Source: Pisaster brevispinus (lineage: Eukaryota; Echinodermata; Asteroidea; Forcipulatida; Asteriidae). From it: a stretch of DNA of 64,000 nt. Below, in pieces: positions 23,342 to 37,827 of this stretch. Each line of letters opens with the position of its first letter. Position 1 is the first letter of the stretch. The translations under genes and the position numbers were made by a program. The notes below the pieces were generated by a model. The model searched no databases and was not told the DNA's origin. It saw only the letters and a list, made by a program, of their open reading frames with translations. The stretch spans positions 18,175,884 through 18,239,883 of the forward strand of contig JAMKCF010000012.1 in the NCBI GenBank assembly GCA_023634235.1. Reading direction: 5' to 3'.

Positions 23342-25266
23342 AGGGAAGGTTCATGGAATGAACTATGTCAGTGTGACGGCTTCACTTTTGAACGAACTTT
23401 CAACTCTGACCCAGAATATTGGGAACACGTTGGGACTCTATAAGGCATTATTAGATTCCAAAGCAACCTCGCGGAACAAATGAAATCTAGTACGAGTCCC
23501 ACCCGGAGCCTGATCTCAATGTTAAAACGAGTACAGGTTTGTAGTGTACTCATCACAGCACTTTACTTATTCAGATATTCATGCTCTAAGCAGCGGTAAT
23601 TGGAAGTTGTAATTATCTTATAAAGTGCGTCACTCTATCCAACTCTTAATAAATGCCGACAGCGGAATAAGTCCAATTTGCAGGTATTTCATGTAAACAG
23701 ACGGTTTGTAAAACTTTCCAACTTAAGTTGCGTTTCAGGAACCACCATTCGAGACCGTATTAACAAAATCATGTAACTATGGCAAGGGTACAGATATTAT
23801 TCATTTCATGAATAATATGTTGTTTTACACATTTCACAGGTCCGGAACGATGAAAAATGAATATAACAATTCTATCCGAATTATTTGAAGTAAAAACACA
23901 TCTTCCATAAAGGGACTGGTACTCTGACTAAAGCAGTTTAGTCTTAATTGTAAGCAAAGGTCTATAATAGTAAAGAAGTTTGGAGACAGAAATGAGTCAC
24001 TTAGCAATTATCAGTTAGAATATCATAGTGGTGTGTACTATGATTGGTTTCCGTCAATCTTGCTAAGCAACTAATTAAGCATTAACTTCGCCGCTTAGCA
24101 TACCGATGTTGTTTACGTTTACCTTTAACTTTAATTTCCTTAATGCATTATCGTAAAAACCCCCACCGTACCAGGCAATCCACCTCGATAGACCCTACTT
24201 TTAATCCCAATTCGAATCCTAGTACGACAAGTGGCTACAATTGGATTCCCCTATCCAATTACGTGGGTTTCCCAAACAGCCTTGAAATGAATATTTCATC
24301 TTTCTTGACATAGTGCAATAATAAGCACTTTTGAAGATGACCAAGTTTTATAACCGAAAACATCTTAACTTTACAAATAAAAAACATGTACTTTGTGGAT
24401 TTCCTGTGTTGTACAAAGATTGAGTATGCCACACTGTGGTGTAATGGACAAACCAGGCGGCTGGGATTAAGATGTCGCAGTGTAACCAGTAACACACTTC
24501 AGTCAAGATTCTCCCGGGATGTCTCTGACTATTTTCACCGGTGATTGGCCGACTGTAAATAACTAGGTCTGAAACCTGGACTCGATGGAGATGATATATA
24601 ATTGTTTGATGAAGAACTGCGATCCAAAAGTTCAGTTTGAGATTGCAAACTACTTTATAGGTTTCAATAACCATCCATGCAGCAAAATGTCAATGTAAAA
24701 CCCATTCACTCATTTCCAAACCTCCACGACTGACTGCAATTTGTCTTGGCCAATTAGACACTTTCAGGAGTCTTTCCGGCAAGTGTTTTAAGTGAAATCT
24801 TTACCTCGTAGTCCCATGTTCTGTAAGATCTGGCTGCGAGTACTTTCTTTGCATATCAAAGGTGTCATAATTAACTTCATTTCTTTAGCAACTGAAGTAT
24901 CTGCGAGTTTTACGTGTGTTTGCCGTGCACTCTTGTGTGTTTCTCAAACCACTTAATGGATACGTCTTGGAGTAAGTCGATTGCCAGCTTAAAGGAACTA
25001 TCTGATCGCACTTTCAGTCAGTATTCAATGAAGTAGAATTCTGTATTCCTTTTTACCCGTATTTTAATCAAAGCTGGTGAAGGAATAAGCGATACTGCTT
25101 TATTTGGTACGCGAGGCCCAGAGTGAAAATGCCATTATGCTTGTGGAATAACAGTTTATGAAAGGACTATTTTATTATTTACAGTAATTGTCCCAAAAGC
25201 CTGAAGTGACGATGATATTGACAAGATGGCAGTAGCTCCAAGCGACAAGTATTGAGGTGTGTTTGT

Positions 25267-25303
25267 AAAAAAGAAAAAAAAAGAAAAAAGAAAAGAAAAA
25301 AGA
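25267..25303. repeat. A-rich (AAAAAG)n tract
   Basis: Purine-only run of A with interspersed G. Confidence 0.8.
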
Positions 25304-25565
25304 CACGCAATCAGTTGAACTTACTGTGTGCGCCGTGTACCTCAAGACATGATAAGGTATTGTTTTAAGACGTGTTCTTTTTGCCTGTAATATTTTTTTT
25401 GAGGTAAATGAAAACAAACAGGGATCTTGAGGTTATGAAACTAAATTTGTAGATGGAAGGTTGAATATATTTGTTTAAAAAAACACATCAATGAATAAAT
25501 AACACGTGAATAAACTACTGCAAAACTACCAGCTTTTTATATGCAGATGTTTAAATGTTATATAA

Positions 25566-25628
25566 TAGTAATAACAATAATAATATAAATGACAATAACA
25601 ATAACAATAATAATATACAAATAATAAA
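25566..25628. repeat. (AAT/AAC)n microsatellite
   Basis: Mixed ATA/ACA trinucleotide repeats, interrupted. Confidence 0.75.
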
Positions 25629-28575
25629 GAAACAAGTTTATTGGTAAGCAGTGTGCAACAGCTAACTTTTTTCTCAGGAAGGCATTTCAGACATTAATAG
25701 CTGCAGGACATAAACAGTAAACATGTTACTTGGCCCCAGGATACAATTCTCCATCGACACTAATCGATAGCAATCGATCAATTGAGATTAATCAAAGCTT
25801 ATGGAAAAGATTGAATTTCATGATTCTTTGTTCTCACAGTGTGTCTTTTATTTCTTCATCTCCCTGGTGGGAGATTTTGCACAGTAATACACAGCACCCT
25901 GGGATCTGTAGTCCATACAGTCTTTATTTGCTTATATTTCCATACAATTGACATTGATATCTTCCATAATAACAACATGAGCCCCATTGGACAGACCGGT
26001 ATACACAAATCGCAACCTGATACCCAAAACTCTTCCCCGTCTCTTATAAGGTAAGTACAATATCTTCAAAGAATTGTAAGATGATAAATACGCAGCCTCG
26101 AATCCATTGACGAGTCATATTGTCCTGAATATATTAAAAGTCAGTAACTTCTAGTGAAGGGGTCGATGTATTAAGGGTTCTTTTCAGACCCGACTATGGC
26201 CCGTTCATGTAAGCCGCGGCAATGGGGCTATTAGATTTCTCGTAAGAATCATGTAGCTTCAAATGAAGCAGGTTAAAGATTTCGTTGATGAATGAAAGAC
26301 ATTGACTTTCCTTAAAGCAATGAAGATTAAAATGACATTTGATTATTCGGTGCGGGGGAACCTGTTTTTCACGAGGAAATTTCTTTTCATGTCACCGGTG
26401 TAATTTAATATTTGTTTCGATGTAGGAAGAGAGCTAAAAACATGATAAGCAGAAAACACGTACAAATTAAAGAAATGATATTAACTAATATTCCTCCCAT
26501 GACAGTTCTAAGATTTGTCCTACTCTAATGGTAAAGTTCATCTATTTTATAAATATATGTAATAAAGGTCACTTTAATCAAAACTTGAATCAACTGAATG
26601 TTTCACAGTTTAAAATACATTTCAACCCCTTTTATATGTATAAATTAAATTGCCAGTACACGTTGTATCGTTCAATGGTAGAATGCGTGCAGTCATAGAA
26701 ACAGCAATACAAGGCTATTAGATATGCGTCTGCACTCCAACCTTTCTGCCTGAATAAGTTCTTGAAGTAAGAATACAAAATGCTTGTAGATCAGGGACAA
26801 GACTTTGCTCTTAAAACACCCCATCTCACAATGACGAAGCAAATTTACAAGGAAAAAAACTTTTATTTGTGTTTTATCATTTCGTTGATGTATGTTTCAC
26901 CTACACTGACTCAACTCCCCATGCAGTTCATTTATTCGTTTAATTGGTACTTCACAGTATAGAACTATTTTATTATTTCCATACAAACTGCTCCCATAAA
27001 GAAATGAGCCAGAGAACAAAGTGTATGAAAAGTTGAGAATTTTTAGTGATACGAGATGCGCTACAACAAGAGGACATGATCCAAGTTTGTGCACGTAAAG
27101 CCTACAATCATTGCCGTGAGTGGTGAGATAATGGTTACAAGTCCAGCAGGGATTTTACAAACTTACTGTCTCCTTGAGTTAGTCTTGAAATCTATAACGT
27201 TAGTAATGGATGTATCGATGTACGTCATGGTGACTACATCAAAGCTACGCACGGATCAGATATCCCCAAACCATCAAGTGTGTTTATTGTTAAGAAAGAT
27301 CAATTTGAACATCTCAATGGTTAGCTTTACTGCAGCCTACAAATATAAATGGCATCCCAATAATCCAACGGGCATTTGTAGTTCAGGAATATTAGACAAA
27401 CAAATACACACTCAGGCAATATAAAAAAAACAAGCTCTCAGAATATGCCGTAGGCAACTATTATTGCCATAGAGAGGTTTTAGATTTTCTTTTTGAACAT
27501 CTGGAAATTATTTCTGGTTTATTCCTAAACCTTTACGACAGTAACTCGACAATGAACTCGTATTTAGGCAGCAGCTCCAATAAACCTCATGAGATCAAAC
27601 TTTCAAATTTTAATTTAATGACAAATTGTTGACAACTAGAGGACTGACACAGAAACATGAAGTATGTAACTTCTCAAAGACATTACTATTCACTCGGAGC
27701 AATTGGGTGTATCAGAAATCATAACATGTATTCAATTTGAATCAATTTATTGCCCCCGGGTTTGATATAAATTGATAGCAGTAGAAAATTAGAAGTCATG
27801 ATGGAGTTAACTCATTTTGCATTCTTGTTTCTTTCAAAGCAATTTATAGCTCTCTATTTGCTCTCCTTGAAATAAGAATTAAAATATTCCGTTGTTTTCA
27901 ATCAAAACAAAGCCCATGTTGTTCATGCATTACCATTAGATACTATTTTGGTTGTTTTATAGATTTATGTATAAATCAAGGACGGTCTTTACCTGCCCTA
28001 TGGTTGATTTTGTACACATTCCAAAGGCCACAGCAAAAAGCCTACACATATTGCATTAGAAATCCCTGTTTCTCTTGTAATGCAAACAGGGTTTTTGAAT
28101 AAAATTAGCCAGTGTCGTATATGATAAGTAAGTTTAAACTAAAACAATTTAACTAATTTAACGTAAAGCAGATACTTCCAGTAAAGAAACAAACACTCTG
28201 AGATTCTAGTCTTCGTCTCAAATACTACCAATTTACAAACGTATTTTACATCTGGTGAGATGTGCCTGTCTCTTGAAATGTAATAATTTACGCATAAAAT
28301 TACTGTTTTTTATTCAGTTGTAATTTGTGTGTATCGGTGAGTCTTCAATTCTTCTCCTTTGGACGATGACGGCGGGGTTTTATCAGTGATAGAAACTGTT
28401 GAAGTAAAATGATATTGACGGTTTCTGTATAAACCCTAGGTTTAAATTTAAAACACAATAACATATAAAATGGAAGTAGCATTATTTGGTTTGTTTAATG
28501 ATGTTTGTCTCCGTAAATATTTGCAACTTTTTAAGTCTCCGTAAATTAGAGAAAATTTCTCAAAACCGGTTTGTG

Positions 28576-28624
28576 GAGAAAAAGAAGAAGATGAAGAAGA
28601 AGAAGAAGAAGAAAAAGGGAAGAA
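28576..28624. repeat. (AAG)n microsatellite
   Basis: About fourteen GAA/AAG triplets with one GAT interruption. Confidence 0.85.
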
Positions 28625-31600
28625 GTGAAATGAAAATGCTCAATCTGCTTCTCCCTTGAGTATCATAGCAGTGGTGTCATTGTGACTCAGTCAAACTGCC
28701 CGGACGAGCATTGCTTTTCACGGTATACACAAAATGCGAACGAACCCCTTGTTTTGAAGTATGGATGGGTATATGATTAAGTTATCGTGTAGTTCATCTA
28801 CAGACCTAGGACGTCAATCTGGTAGAAGTCAAATCATCAGGGACAGTAAAGTATATAAGATGCAAGCCTTCACCCAAGGGTTGAATCCTTTTCCCTGCAT
28901 ATGAAGGTTTTTGGCCTGGACATTCCCCGAAGCTGTATCACCATTATATTCCCTGTGGTTGTATTATACAGGATTATACACAATCAGATGGCTTTAAGAC
29001 AATCCCTTGTGTGACTGCCCGCGTTCTCTACATGAACATACTCATAGACACTGAGTACTTTTTGCAACTAAAGGTTTCATTAATTATCTGTTGACATGGC
29101 TAGTAGCTATGCTGTACATAGGAACAGGGACTGAACGTAAATATATGTATGAGTTGACATCAGAAGCATGGACCCCGAACTATACATTGCCCTCTGGTTA
29201 TGTACGGAGTACTCCTCTTTATTTATAAGATCTAAAGGAAAAGGACACTTAAGATGTTATCCAAACTTTTGAGAGGATGTCGTCATCTTTCAAGGAGTTT
29301 TAAGGCATTGAGATGGTGATGAAGTGACAAACAAACCTACCCACGTGTAATGGTTGAAACACCCTCTACCCATGCTCTATTATCACAATATCCTAGATTG
29401 ATTCAGGTAGGTTAGGGGTTAACCCTATCAGGACCGGGGGAGAGGTGGGGTAGGGCACAATGACTTGTCCCAATATTTATCCAGGGTCACATTGTAAAAA
29501 AGGTTGCTATCGGGGTCAGATGTTACCCTAGCGTTTGGTTTTTGCTTGAGTCAAACGCTTTTTACGTTTTCTGTTACTTTGTCAGGGTTGTTAAAGTGGT
29601 AGCGATGTGTAACGCGATAGTTTACAATGCATTGTGGGAATTCAAAATGGCAGCCATATCCGGCTGCCATCATGAACTTGTGTTGTCAACCTGGTCTTAG
29701 GGGCTCAAGTTTTGTTCAGCATGCTAACTTGCGCAGATCTACAAACAGTTGCACCATTGCACCTGGGCCAAGATTGTCAAGATTGCAAATTGGTTATAGC
29801 CTTTGAACAAAAGTGTGGAAAAATGGAAAAATACGACTTTTGTCCAAAAACTTGCAAAAGTACCAACAACTTGCATTACAATAACAATTTAAAAAAATTG
29901 TTTTTACATTATCGTGAATAACTTGATGAAAGGGCATAAAAAAGTTGTGCGAGAAATTCAGAAAACACGGGGCCATTATTTGCCCGATAGAGTTCAGGTA
30001 GAGTTAAGGTTGGGTTAGGTCATATCAGCTGGATAAGTAGATACAACGATTGCCTGCCTGTCTGTCCATTGACCTCATTTTATGATGTAAATTATGTTCA
30101 TGCCCGTTTGCTAGGTCACGCGCTGGATGATCGGGGTGATAATGGCCTGATAAAACCGGTCACTTCTGGCATGAGATCAACAACTTGATCTTATCAGATG
30201 ATTTAATGACTGGTCCGCCTGTACATTGTCATAAAAATAGCGTTCGCGATTACACGCTGTTTACGGTACCAAAGCAACGTGGTATCTCCATTTTGAACAC
30301 AGCCAATTTGTACTAGAGATCAGGAGCCGTTTTAGTATTGTATCCTACAGCTTCATGATCCTACTGGGAAATTCAGCCCAGCTTATGAATTGCTATATTT
30401 CAGCTTCAGTTGTCATCAAATAATATGTCTGACAAGAAATCATAAATGGAGTGCACCTTTAACTCATTCCAGTCATCGAACCTTTCAAATGAGCCGTTAC
30501 GTCACAATATAACTATAAAGCCAGTCTGGACAACGGATCGACTATAATTGTATTTTTGTTATTGCTACGAGCACATCGTTGGTTTAGTGCATACAACCGG
30601 GACAGTCGAAAATATTTAACAACCCGGTACACAGTGGCAAGTTACAACAAACCATTGCTATGACAAGGTAATTTTTCAGTCACGCGTTGAATTGCGCGTA
30701 ATTGAACTTAATCAAGTTGGTTATTTTTTTGTTTATGTATCTTAATATTGTAATAACATGAGGCTTGATAGCTTTAAGCCTATTTGCACATCATTTGTAG
30801 GGTAATGTGTTACAGCCATTGATCGTGAAACTTGCACCCTGGAAACGAGGTTGTGTCAGTGTAAGGCAAAGTCATTCAGAGTATCGAATCTGGTAAAGTC
30901 GTTGCAACGGCTCGATTAAGTATCGACTCTCGCAAGTTTGTCACAATGGCGTGATTAATTAAGTATCGATATTATTGATACGATATTGAGACTGAAGATA
31001 TTTATTGTGCATGTTGGCTTAATTATCTTAATTGACACAAGATAGTCAAACAGTCGTGGTGCTATTCGCACAATAAATGATTAATTGTAACTTATAAAGG
31101 GAGCGGATATAAACAAGCAGTTTACATTATTGGGCAAGTTTGGCTTTTATGTAAATGCCAACTGTAGCCCGGCAAGACAGATTGAACATAAATTCTGGTC
31201 AAGTCCAAACAAGGTGTTACAGTATGCAATTGATGTGGATGTACATTAAATATAAAACAAACACCTGTTTTACCGCAGTATGAGGGGGTTATGTATTAGC
31301 ATCGCATATCGCTGTTGCTTTCTTAAATATAAATAAAACAGCGTCTGGTTAAACTGCACTCAACCCAATTAGGCAGACGTGAATGTTGTATTTAACGCCC
31401 CTTTCCGTTACATCTCCGTTCAGCGATCATTCATTGTCATAAAGGGGAAAACAGTTTAAAATGGGCTGGTGGCAACAATTTACAAAGCTCAATTGCGAGA
31501 GGTTTAAGCCTGTTGCCATCTCATGGAGAAGACATGTATTTATGAGGTGTTGGGTGAAAGTGCGGTAGGTATCCATCAGAGTGGCAGACTAAAATAAACA

Positions 31601-31839
31601 CGTTGTTAGTTATTAAAGGTACACCAGAATGGCAAGCTAAAGTAACACATTGAGTTACACCTTGAGTTTTACACCTTGAGTAAACCACCAATAACTGCCA
31701 TCGTAATTTGACAAGACGAAAGATAACTGTATTGCGAATTTGGGGCATGTTTTTCTGTGAAGTTATATGGTCTGTTGACCCTAACAACCTGATGCTAAAA
31801 TCAACAAATTAATTTCAAAATCACTCGAAACCGCACCCG

Positions 31840-32170
31840 AATTTACCTATTATACTTAACTTTACTCAACCGCACGCAATCCTACCCAAATAAGAACCAT
31901 CCCAAACCTACCACAGAAGAACCCGTCCAAAATCCAACCCTGCCCTTTAATCAACAAAATCGAACCTCTCCTATTCCATTCACACTAAACTTAACCTAAT
32001 CCCAGCCTAACACAATCCAACCCAACCCGACCCGAACCTAAATCAATGCAAACTAACCTTATTCATACCCAAACTAAAATCGAACCCAACTCAACCCGAC
32101 CCAGCCCTTTATAAGATATCAAACATATCCCATCCCATCCCAACTGAAACTACCACGACTAACCCCAAAA
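31840..32170. repeat. Degenerate CCCAA/AACCC tract
   Basis: For about 330 bp the plus strand is strongly depleted of G and full of ACCCAA, AACCC, AATCC and ATCCC words with a 5-bp rhythm, as expected from a decayed pentanucleotide satellite. Confidence 0.65.
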
Positions 32171-32466
32171 CTAATCTTATATACAAACATTTTGTAGTTC
32201 AATTTACCCAAAAGCTAAAAAGGGTGTTCAAGAGTTATTCATGAGCGGTGACGTATGCCTACGTCACATTCAAAGTTGGAAGACGTCTCATCCACATGAA
32301 TGAAAAAAATTAAGCGTACTTTCTTTTATAGCCATTGATAATTCGTCAGTTACTATTAAACTCATCGATGCTTCTTAAGACTAGTAAACGTAATGTGAAC
32401 TGAGTCAGCTTCAGAGATGAACTATATGGACCATCCTTTCCACCACATACATGCCATGACGTCAGT

Positions 32467-32640
32467 AAACAAACACCGAATTCGCTCTAAACCAGGTCTG
32501 TATGGGATTCGAACCCAGTAACACCCAGGAAAAAGGAATGACATCACGTCCTAAACAAACACCAAATCCACTTCATATCATGCCTGAGGGGGATTCGAGC
32601 CCAGGTTCACCCTGGAGAAAGACGCGACATTGAAGCAATT
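32467..32640. repeat. 86-bp tandem duplication with box-B-like motif
   Basis: Two units start AAACAAACACC at 32467 and 32553. Each carries GGGATTCGA(A/G)CCC (32504-32516 and 32590-32602), the reverse complement of a tRNA T-loop/pol III box B. No acceptor stem or box A is convincing, so this is not a tRNA gene; it could be a duplicated minus-strand SINE fragment. Confidence 0.55.
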
Positions 32641-35600
32641 GGACAATCTTGTTGCACAACTTTACTAAATAAAGTGCACCGATGAAGTCATTAATTTTGC
32701 CACCATTCCTCGTTCCATCTTAATTCCATCTCGCTCGCTTGACCTCCTTATTTCAAGTGAACAATGTCTGCAGTATATCCCCACAAGGACAGTCTAAGAT
32801 CTTCAAAGCCGACAGGATTGGTTGTTTACGATTGCTGGATCGATTTCCCATGTGAGTGCTGGTAGTTTTTGATGGGAACTGTCTCTTCGCAAGCCTATCA
32901 AATCAAACTTGAGTACAGCAGTTTAATGAGCGGTGTAGGTTAAAGTGTTACCATGGATTTATATTACTATTTACATCTCAAGTGGAGATCGAAACAGGGA
33001 GTATTGTACACGTTCTCAACCGATCCTGAAGTCGTATACAATTAAGTACAAGATGGACCAATTTCAAAATGAAACCTTGAGAAATCGAGGCAGTGCTCTG
33101 AAAACTCCGTGAATTCGCGTCGAGGTGGTACCGTATATTCAGAGCTTTCTTCACTTATTTATCAATGCCACTCTAACCTCCTGAGGTATTGATATTTGAA
33201 ATAAGACGCAGCTAAACTTGACACATTTTTTTTGCATTCAGCAATCTTTAGAATACATACTTGTATAAGTTCTGCGGGGCTGTTCTCTATAGTCTATATA
33301 ATCAAGATCAGTCTATGCTACACTCCCCGTGCTTGTCAACCTCTTTGCTGTACCATTTCCTCCGCCTCTTGTTCTATAAGACACGAGTAGAAAATGCCAA
33401 ACACTGTGCGCAGCCAGTATCAATAGAACAACCTGGGGCACAAATTTCCGTTCCAAAACATGAAATAGCCTCATGTTTGTTCTCTGCGGCTCTCCGTGGG
33501 CTGGGCAAAGTGGTTACGGCAGGATTGAATGGATTTCACTCAATATACATAACCAGAATTAAGAGGGTTTTCAATTTCAGCCCGTCTACAGCTGCTTACG
33601 AGCAATCTAAAAGTGCAGTGGTTCTTGATTTTATTTCTTGAAAGGTTGTGCGAGCTTATTTTTCTGTCTTGAACAAATACGAAAGTGGTTATTTTATCCA
33701 AGCAGCACTGGAGTCCAAACTATGTAACTTGCAACTATAGCAAGACCGTATCAATAAAAGATGAATGGCTACGGTCCTTTCAAACAAAGAGGAGTACCCA
33801 ACGTCATGATTGACATCTCTTAATTACATCCATGGTGGTATTGTTCGAGACTTTCAGGGACAATATTCTGCACTGACCTCAAACCGGAAGTTCAGGTCGG
33901 ATATCCGGTGACACGAAGTCATTATTAAAACCGCTTTTCAATTAAAGTGTTTATGAAAAAGGCTTTTCATAAGTTCCCAGAATGTGTGTTGTCAGCAGGG
34001 AGTTTCTAACACCTGGCTGGATACCTTCGCAGTGAAATTCGCGAAACTTTTATAAGCAAACTGTGACAACGAGGATGTCATGAAGTCATGTTTTGAAATA
34101 AAGTACGTTTTCTTGTTTTCTTGAACATTTCAGAAATATTAAAAATTCTGAGTTTATTTCCTGATTTCTATCTGGTTTTTGGGTGAATATTGAAAAACTT
34201 ACGACTGACTTACAACAATAAAGCCAACTACCTGATGTTAGTGACGTTAATGAGGCATAAACGCATTTAAGGAAACCACTTGTAGCTTCAGAAACTTCAT
34301 TCAACTTCAATTCAGACTTCTTCGAAATTAAATTTTACAGTATTTGTCTTCTACTCATACTGTATTTATTCAGCAGTTTACACACAGTAGATTTACAATA
34401 TTATAAATATATGTTTTAAATAATTTGGTAGACAGACGTTTTAAGAAATTAATTTATATACACCATGTATATCGAAAAACTGTCTGGAGGACGGATTTTT
34501 TGGGCGTGTGGAGGACTGTATGATGCGGGGGGGGGGGGTAGGGGTAGATTTGCCGGAAACGTTGCACAAATATAATCACAAATACCAATTTGTACTGTCG
34601 GGTAAAAAGGGTAATTTTGCTCTCCCAGTACATGTTTCCATTCTTGCTGTGCCCGAGATTTCCCCTCTGTTTTCGTGCGAATTTGTTTTGTCGCTCTCTG
34701 CCCCTAGGTCGTACGTCTATGGTTGGATTTTTGGCGTTTTGTTCCGTTTCCATTATGGACGAATTTAGTTATCAACTTTTGGCTTTTGTGCGTTCGTTTT
34801 TGAATTTATGAAACCTTGCGTTTCCTTGTAAACAATATTTAGGGCATTTCCAAGTCGCTTGGCTGAAACTCACTCATTTTAGTGCGATTCTTTCGTGATG
34901 AGACAATTTCAGGTCCACATATTTTACCATAATCAAAAATCATGTTTACTATTTGTCTGGCCAAAACGGAGCTGCTATGCCTTGCCTTCTTTTGTGCATT
35001 GAAAAGAAGAAACTGAAAAGAAGACAATGAATGAAGAAAAAAGTGCCTCTAAAGAAGATGAGGTATCATGGTATTAGACAATAAGTCTGCTATCCTGACG
35101 TCCTCATTTAGAAATACAACTGTCACCAAAAGTGTCTTATTTCTACAGGAAATAATAATGTCGTCGTTCCTTAAAGCTCACTTCAAGACCCGCATTTTAT
35201 AAACAGTTTTCTAAAAGCATCAATTCCTTTAGTGTTACATGAGCTGGGGCAAGTATTACATTCTTAAAGGAAATCAGGGCGAAATACTCTCTGAGGCAAA
35301 GTCAAAGGAAATCTTCACAAATCTTTACAAACTGACCCTATTTAATAGTCTTTTTCTAGACTCAAAACTGGAGGAGAGGGTTGAACAGGGTTTTGAAAAA
35401 CTGGTGCGGCTCAATAATACTTCTCGTACCATAGAAATGTTGAATTATATCGAATAACATTTGAAGGGCACATTTTACTCTAATAGCATTTTCAAGCCTT
35501 AATAAGGTTTAGACAAATATTCATGTTTTTGTTGGTGAATTTGTCAGATTCTAAATGTAAACATATTGTTGCTATGGTTACTTCAATCTACATAATATCA

Positions 35601-35690
35601 GAAGGGATATTTTTAGAGTGCACAATATTTTGTTTCGCTAATCATCCTCCCTCTGTCCAATAATGCTTTAGAGCAGGCCCGTAACCAGGA

Positions 35691-35967
35691 AATTTTATTT
35701 ATTTATTGTTTAGATTATTTATTTATTTATTCATTAATGTATTTATTTATTTATTTGTTTGTGTGTTTGTTTATTTACTTTTTTATTTATTTTTTTAGTA
35801 TTTATTTATTTATCCATCCATTTATTCCTTCATTAATTTCTTTCTTTCTTTCTTTCTTTTATTGTTTTATTTATGTTATTTTTATTTTATTTTATAATTA
35901 TAATTATAATTTTTATTATTATAATTATTATTATAATTGGGGTTTTTTTTGGGGGGGGGGGGGTGGG
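35691..35967. repeat. (TTTA)/(TTTC)/(ATT)n block ending in T8G13
   Basis: Consecutive TTTA repeats, then TTTC repeats, then ATT/ATA repeats, then T8 and G13. The 124-codon plus frame through it (YLFIYLF type) is low complexity. CAGGCCCGTAACCAGG at the left and GCGCCCGCCCC at the right may be the flanks of a mobile element around the expanded tract. Confidence 0.8.
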
Positions 35968-36180
35968 AGCGCCCGCCCCTGCCTCCCATATTGTTTGGGC
36001 GTGCTTAAGAGTAGTAATTATCATTATAGCAAAAAGGGGAAAGTTTTTCCAGCCTCCGTTATAATAAAGTACCTGTTTATTTTATCCTCATCATTGTTGG
36101 AATATTGGTGACCTTTAACAGTTTGTGTAATACTCGGTTAAACACTTCTATCAAGAGTAAGCATTATTCAAATAATGTTT

Positions 36181-36208
36181 TTTTTTTTTTTTTCTTTTTT
36201 ATTTTTTT
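36181..36208. repeat. Poly-T tract
   Basis: T-run interrupted by single C and A residues. Confidence 0.8.
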
Positions 36209-37827
36209 AAAAGAATGAATGAAATGCAGGACCGCACTTTTCATTTATGTTTGATGAAAAACATACTGATCTTTTAAGAGTTACATTGAAATGGACTTGT
36301 TCAACGCAGAATGATATCTCAATGGTTGATGCATATACAGTTGAACCGATATTGTACTGTGACTACAGTGCATTATGAAGCAAAGCACCCATTATGTCGA
36401 TTCTTGCAAAAATGGACTTAAACAAAACCCAGACAGTCAACAAGGTTGATCAATTCTTTTCTTCAGAAGAAACGTTTTGTTTTGTTTATGTTAGCCCGAT
36501 GGACAAAAAGTAAGAGATAAACCAATGTGAAGGTCCACGCTAAATGGAATGCTTAGTATGTATTTGACCAGGGAAGCGGAAAATTATCTTCTCTTTGCCT
36601 AACAAAAAGTTCCGTTTAAGATGTTTCAGTTTTGTGTGTCTGCACAGACTAAATATGAATAACGTCTTTTTGTCACAATATTGGGCTGGTAAATACCTCT
36701 AACTGTACTTTTTGTAAGGTAGATGAAGAGAGTAGTCCTCACACAATTTATTGATTCTAGCTTAGGATAAACATAACCTTTTTAGAGTTTAATACTGTGT
36801 TTGGTTACAATATGTCTTGCTGACCAATCTTTTAATCAAAACATTCTAGTTGAACATCTACTAATGAAAGGCCTCCTGTATTTGGTTTCTTCAAAATACG
36901 GTATATCGTAAATTGATAGCACTGAATAATAAGGTTGCCCGAAAGAGAAAAAGACTAAATTTTCAAAATCGTAAGCGGCAAAGCCTCAGTGAGATTTGAA
37001 CATAATTTATTTACCATTGTTCTGACTGACATTTATCTAAATATGTTTACGTTTCTTTGTTACATGCTTGTCTTGATAAAAAGTAAACTAAAACAAAAAA
37101 TATATCAAGCTTCTCAAATGAACAATAAGTTTAGAGTATGCGCCCGCCACAAAATGCTGTAATTTGGGTCCAACAGTCCTAGAAATCCTAATATATTTCT
37201 GGTTAATTTAATTCAATATTTTAGAGCGTTGTCTTGGAAACAATTTTGGTTTTATTCACGGCAGCATTGATTTGCTGAGTACAACGAAACTATGAAGTTA
37301 AAGCAAGATAGGCAGAAGTTGAACCCAAGACAATTGCCCTAAACAGCGGCATGATTTGACTAATTAACGTTGATTACTAGCATTGATTTGAAGTGAGTTC
37401 TTTCGTTTCAAATTTACTCCCGAAATTCTCACTGCAAATAGCGCACAATGCACCAGATTTCATCAATTCTCTGCCCGTCACACAAGCAGTGCGCCCAGAA
37501 CGCATATCACATCGCCGTTGGACAACAATCTAATTTCACATCTATTGTACAATTTTAGTCATGCGAGAGCAATTATAAATGCAAGTTGTATTGTCACTTT
37601 GTTATAACATAATATATTGTGCCTAGCTGTGTAGAGAGTAGATCCACAATACGACTTGCATGATATGCGGTAGAATCAAATGATAACAATGTCAAGATTT
37701 TAACATCTGAAGTGGTTCTTTTTGGTACCATACCATATTTTGTATCAAAACTGAGCTAATTCTTCAGCTTAAAGTAAAATGGGTTGATTAAGCTTATCAG
37801 AACTAAGGATGGTGATAATAATCTTAC

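Larger units (their letters stand above)
21205..37827 (-). other. GnRH-type gene, inferred first intron
   Basis: If the exon at 37828-38110 belongs to this gene, the first intron spans 16.6 kb. The 3' end offers two acceptors: GGCAG at 21205-21207 (14-nt leader before ATG) or TACAG immediately before the ATG. The interval contains MITEs, microsatellites, a degenerate CCCAA tract, a duplicated box-B-like segment and a long T-rich low-complexity block. I see no other convincing gene in it; the 126-codon plus frame at 33261-33641 has no recognisable domain or splice context. Confidence 0.5.

Noticed and set aside
25975..26048. Plus frame MSPIGQTGIHKSQPDTQNSS ending at AAG|GTAAGT
   Set aside because: Good donor, but no acceptor, promoter or matching downstream exon; within another gene's intron on the opposite strand.
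26661..26690. tRNA box-A-like sequence TTCAATGGTAGAATGC
   Set aside because: Resembles the D-arm of a glycine tRNA, but no box B or acceptor stem follows.
32504..32602. Two GGGATTCGAACCC-like motifs suggesting tRNA genes
   Set aside because: No cloverleaf, anticodon arm or acceptor stem could be drawn; treated as a tandem duplication.
33261..33641. 126-codon plus frame
   Set aside because: No domain, signal peptide or splice context; composition not persuasive. It lies in the inferred GnRH first intron on the opposite strand.
35239..35457. 72-codon plus frame with ordinary amino-acid composition
   Set aside because: Looks slightly protein-like but no family recognised, no promoter, no splice sites; too short to separate from chance.
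35737..36111. 124-codon plus frame
   Set aside because: Runs through TTTA/TTTC microsatellite; low-complexity Phe/Tyr/Ile translation.
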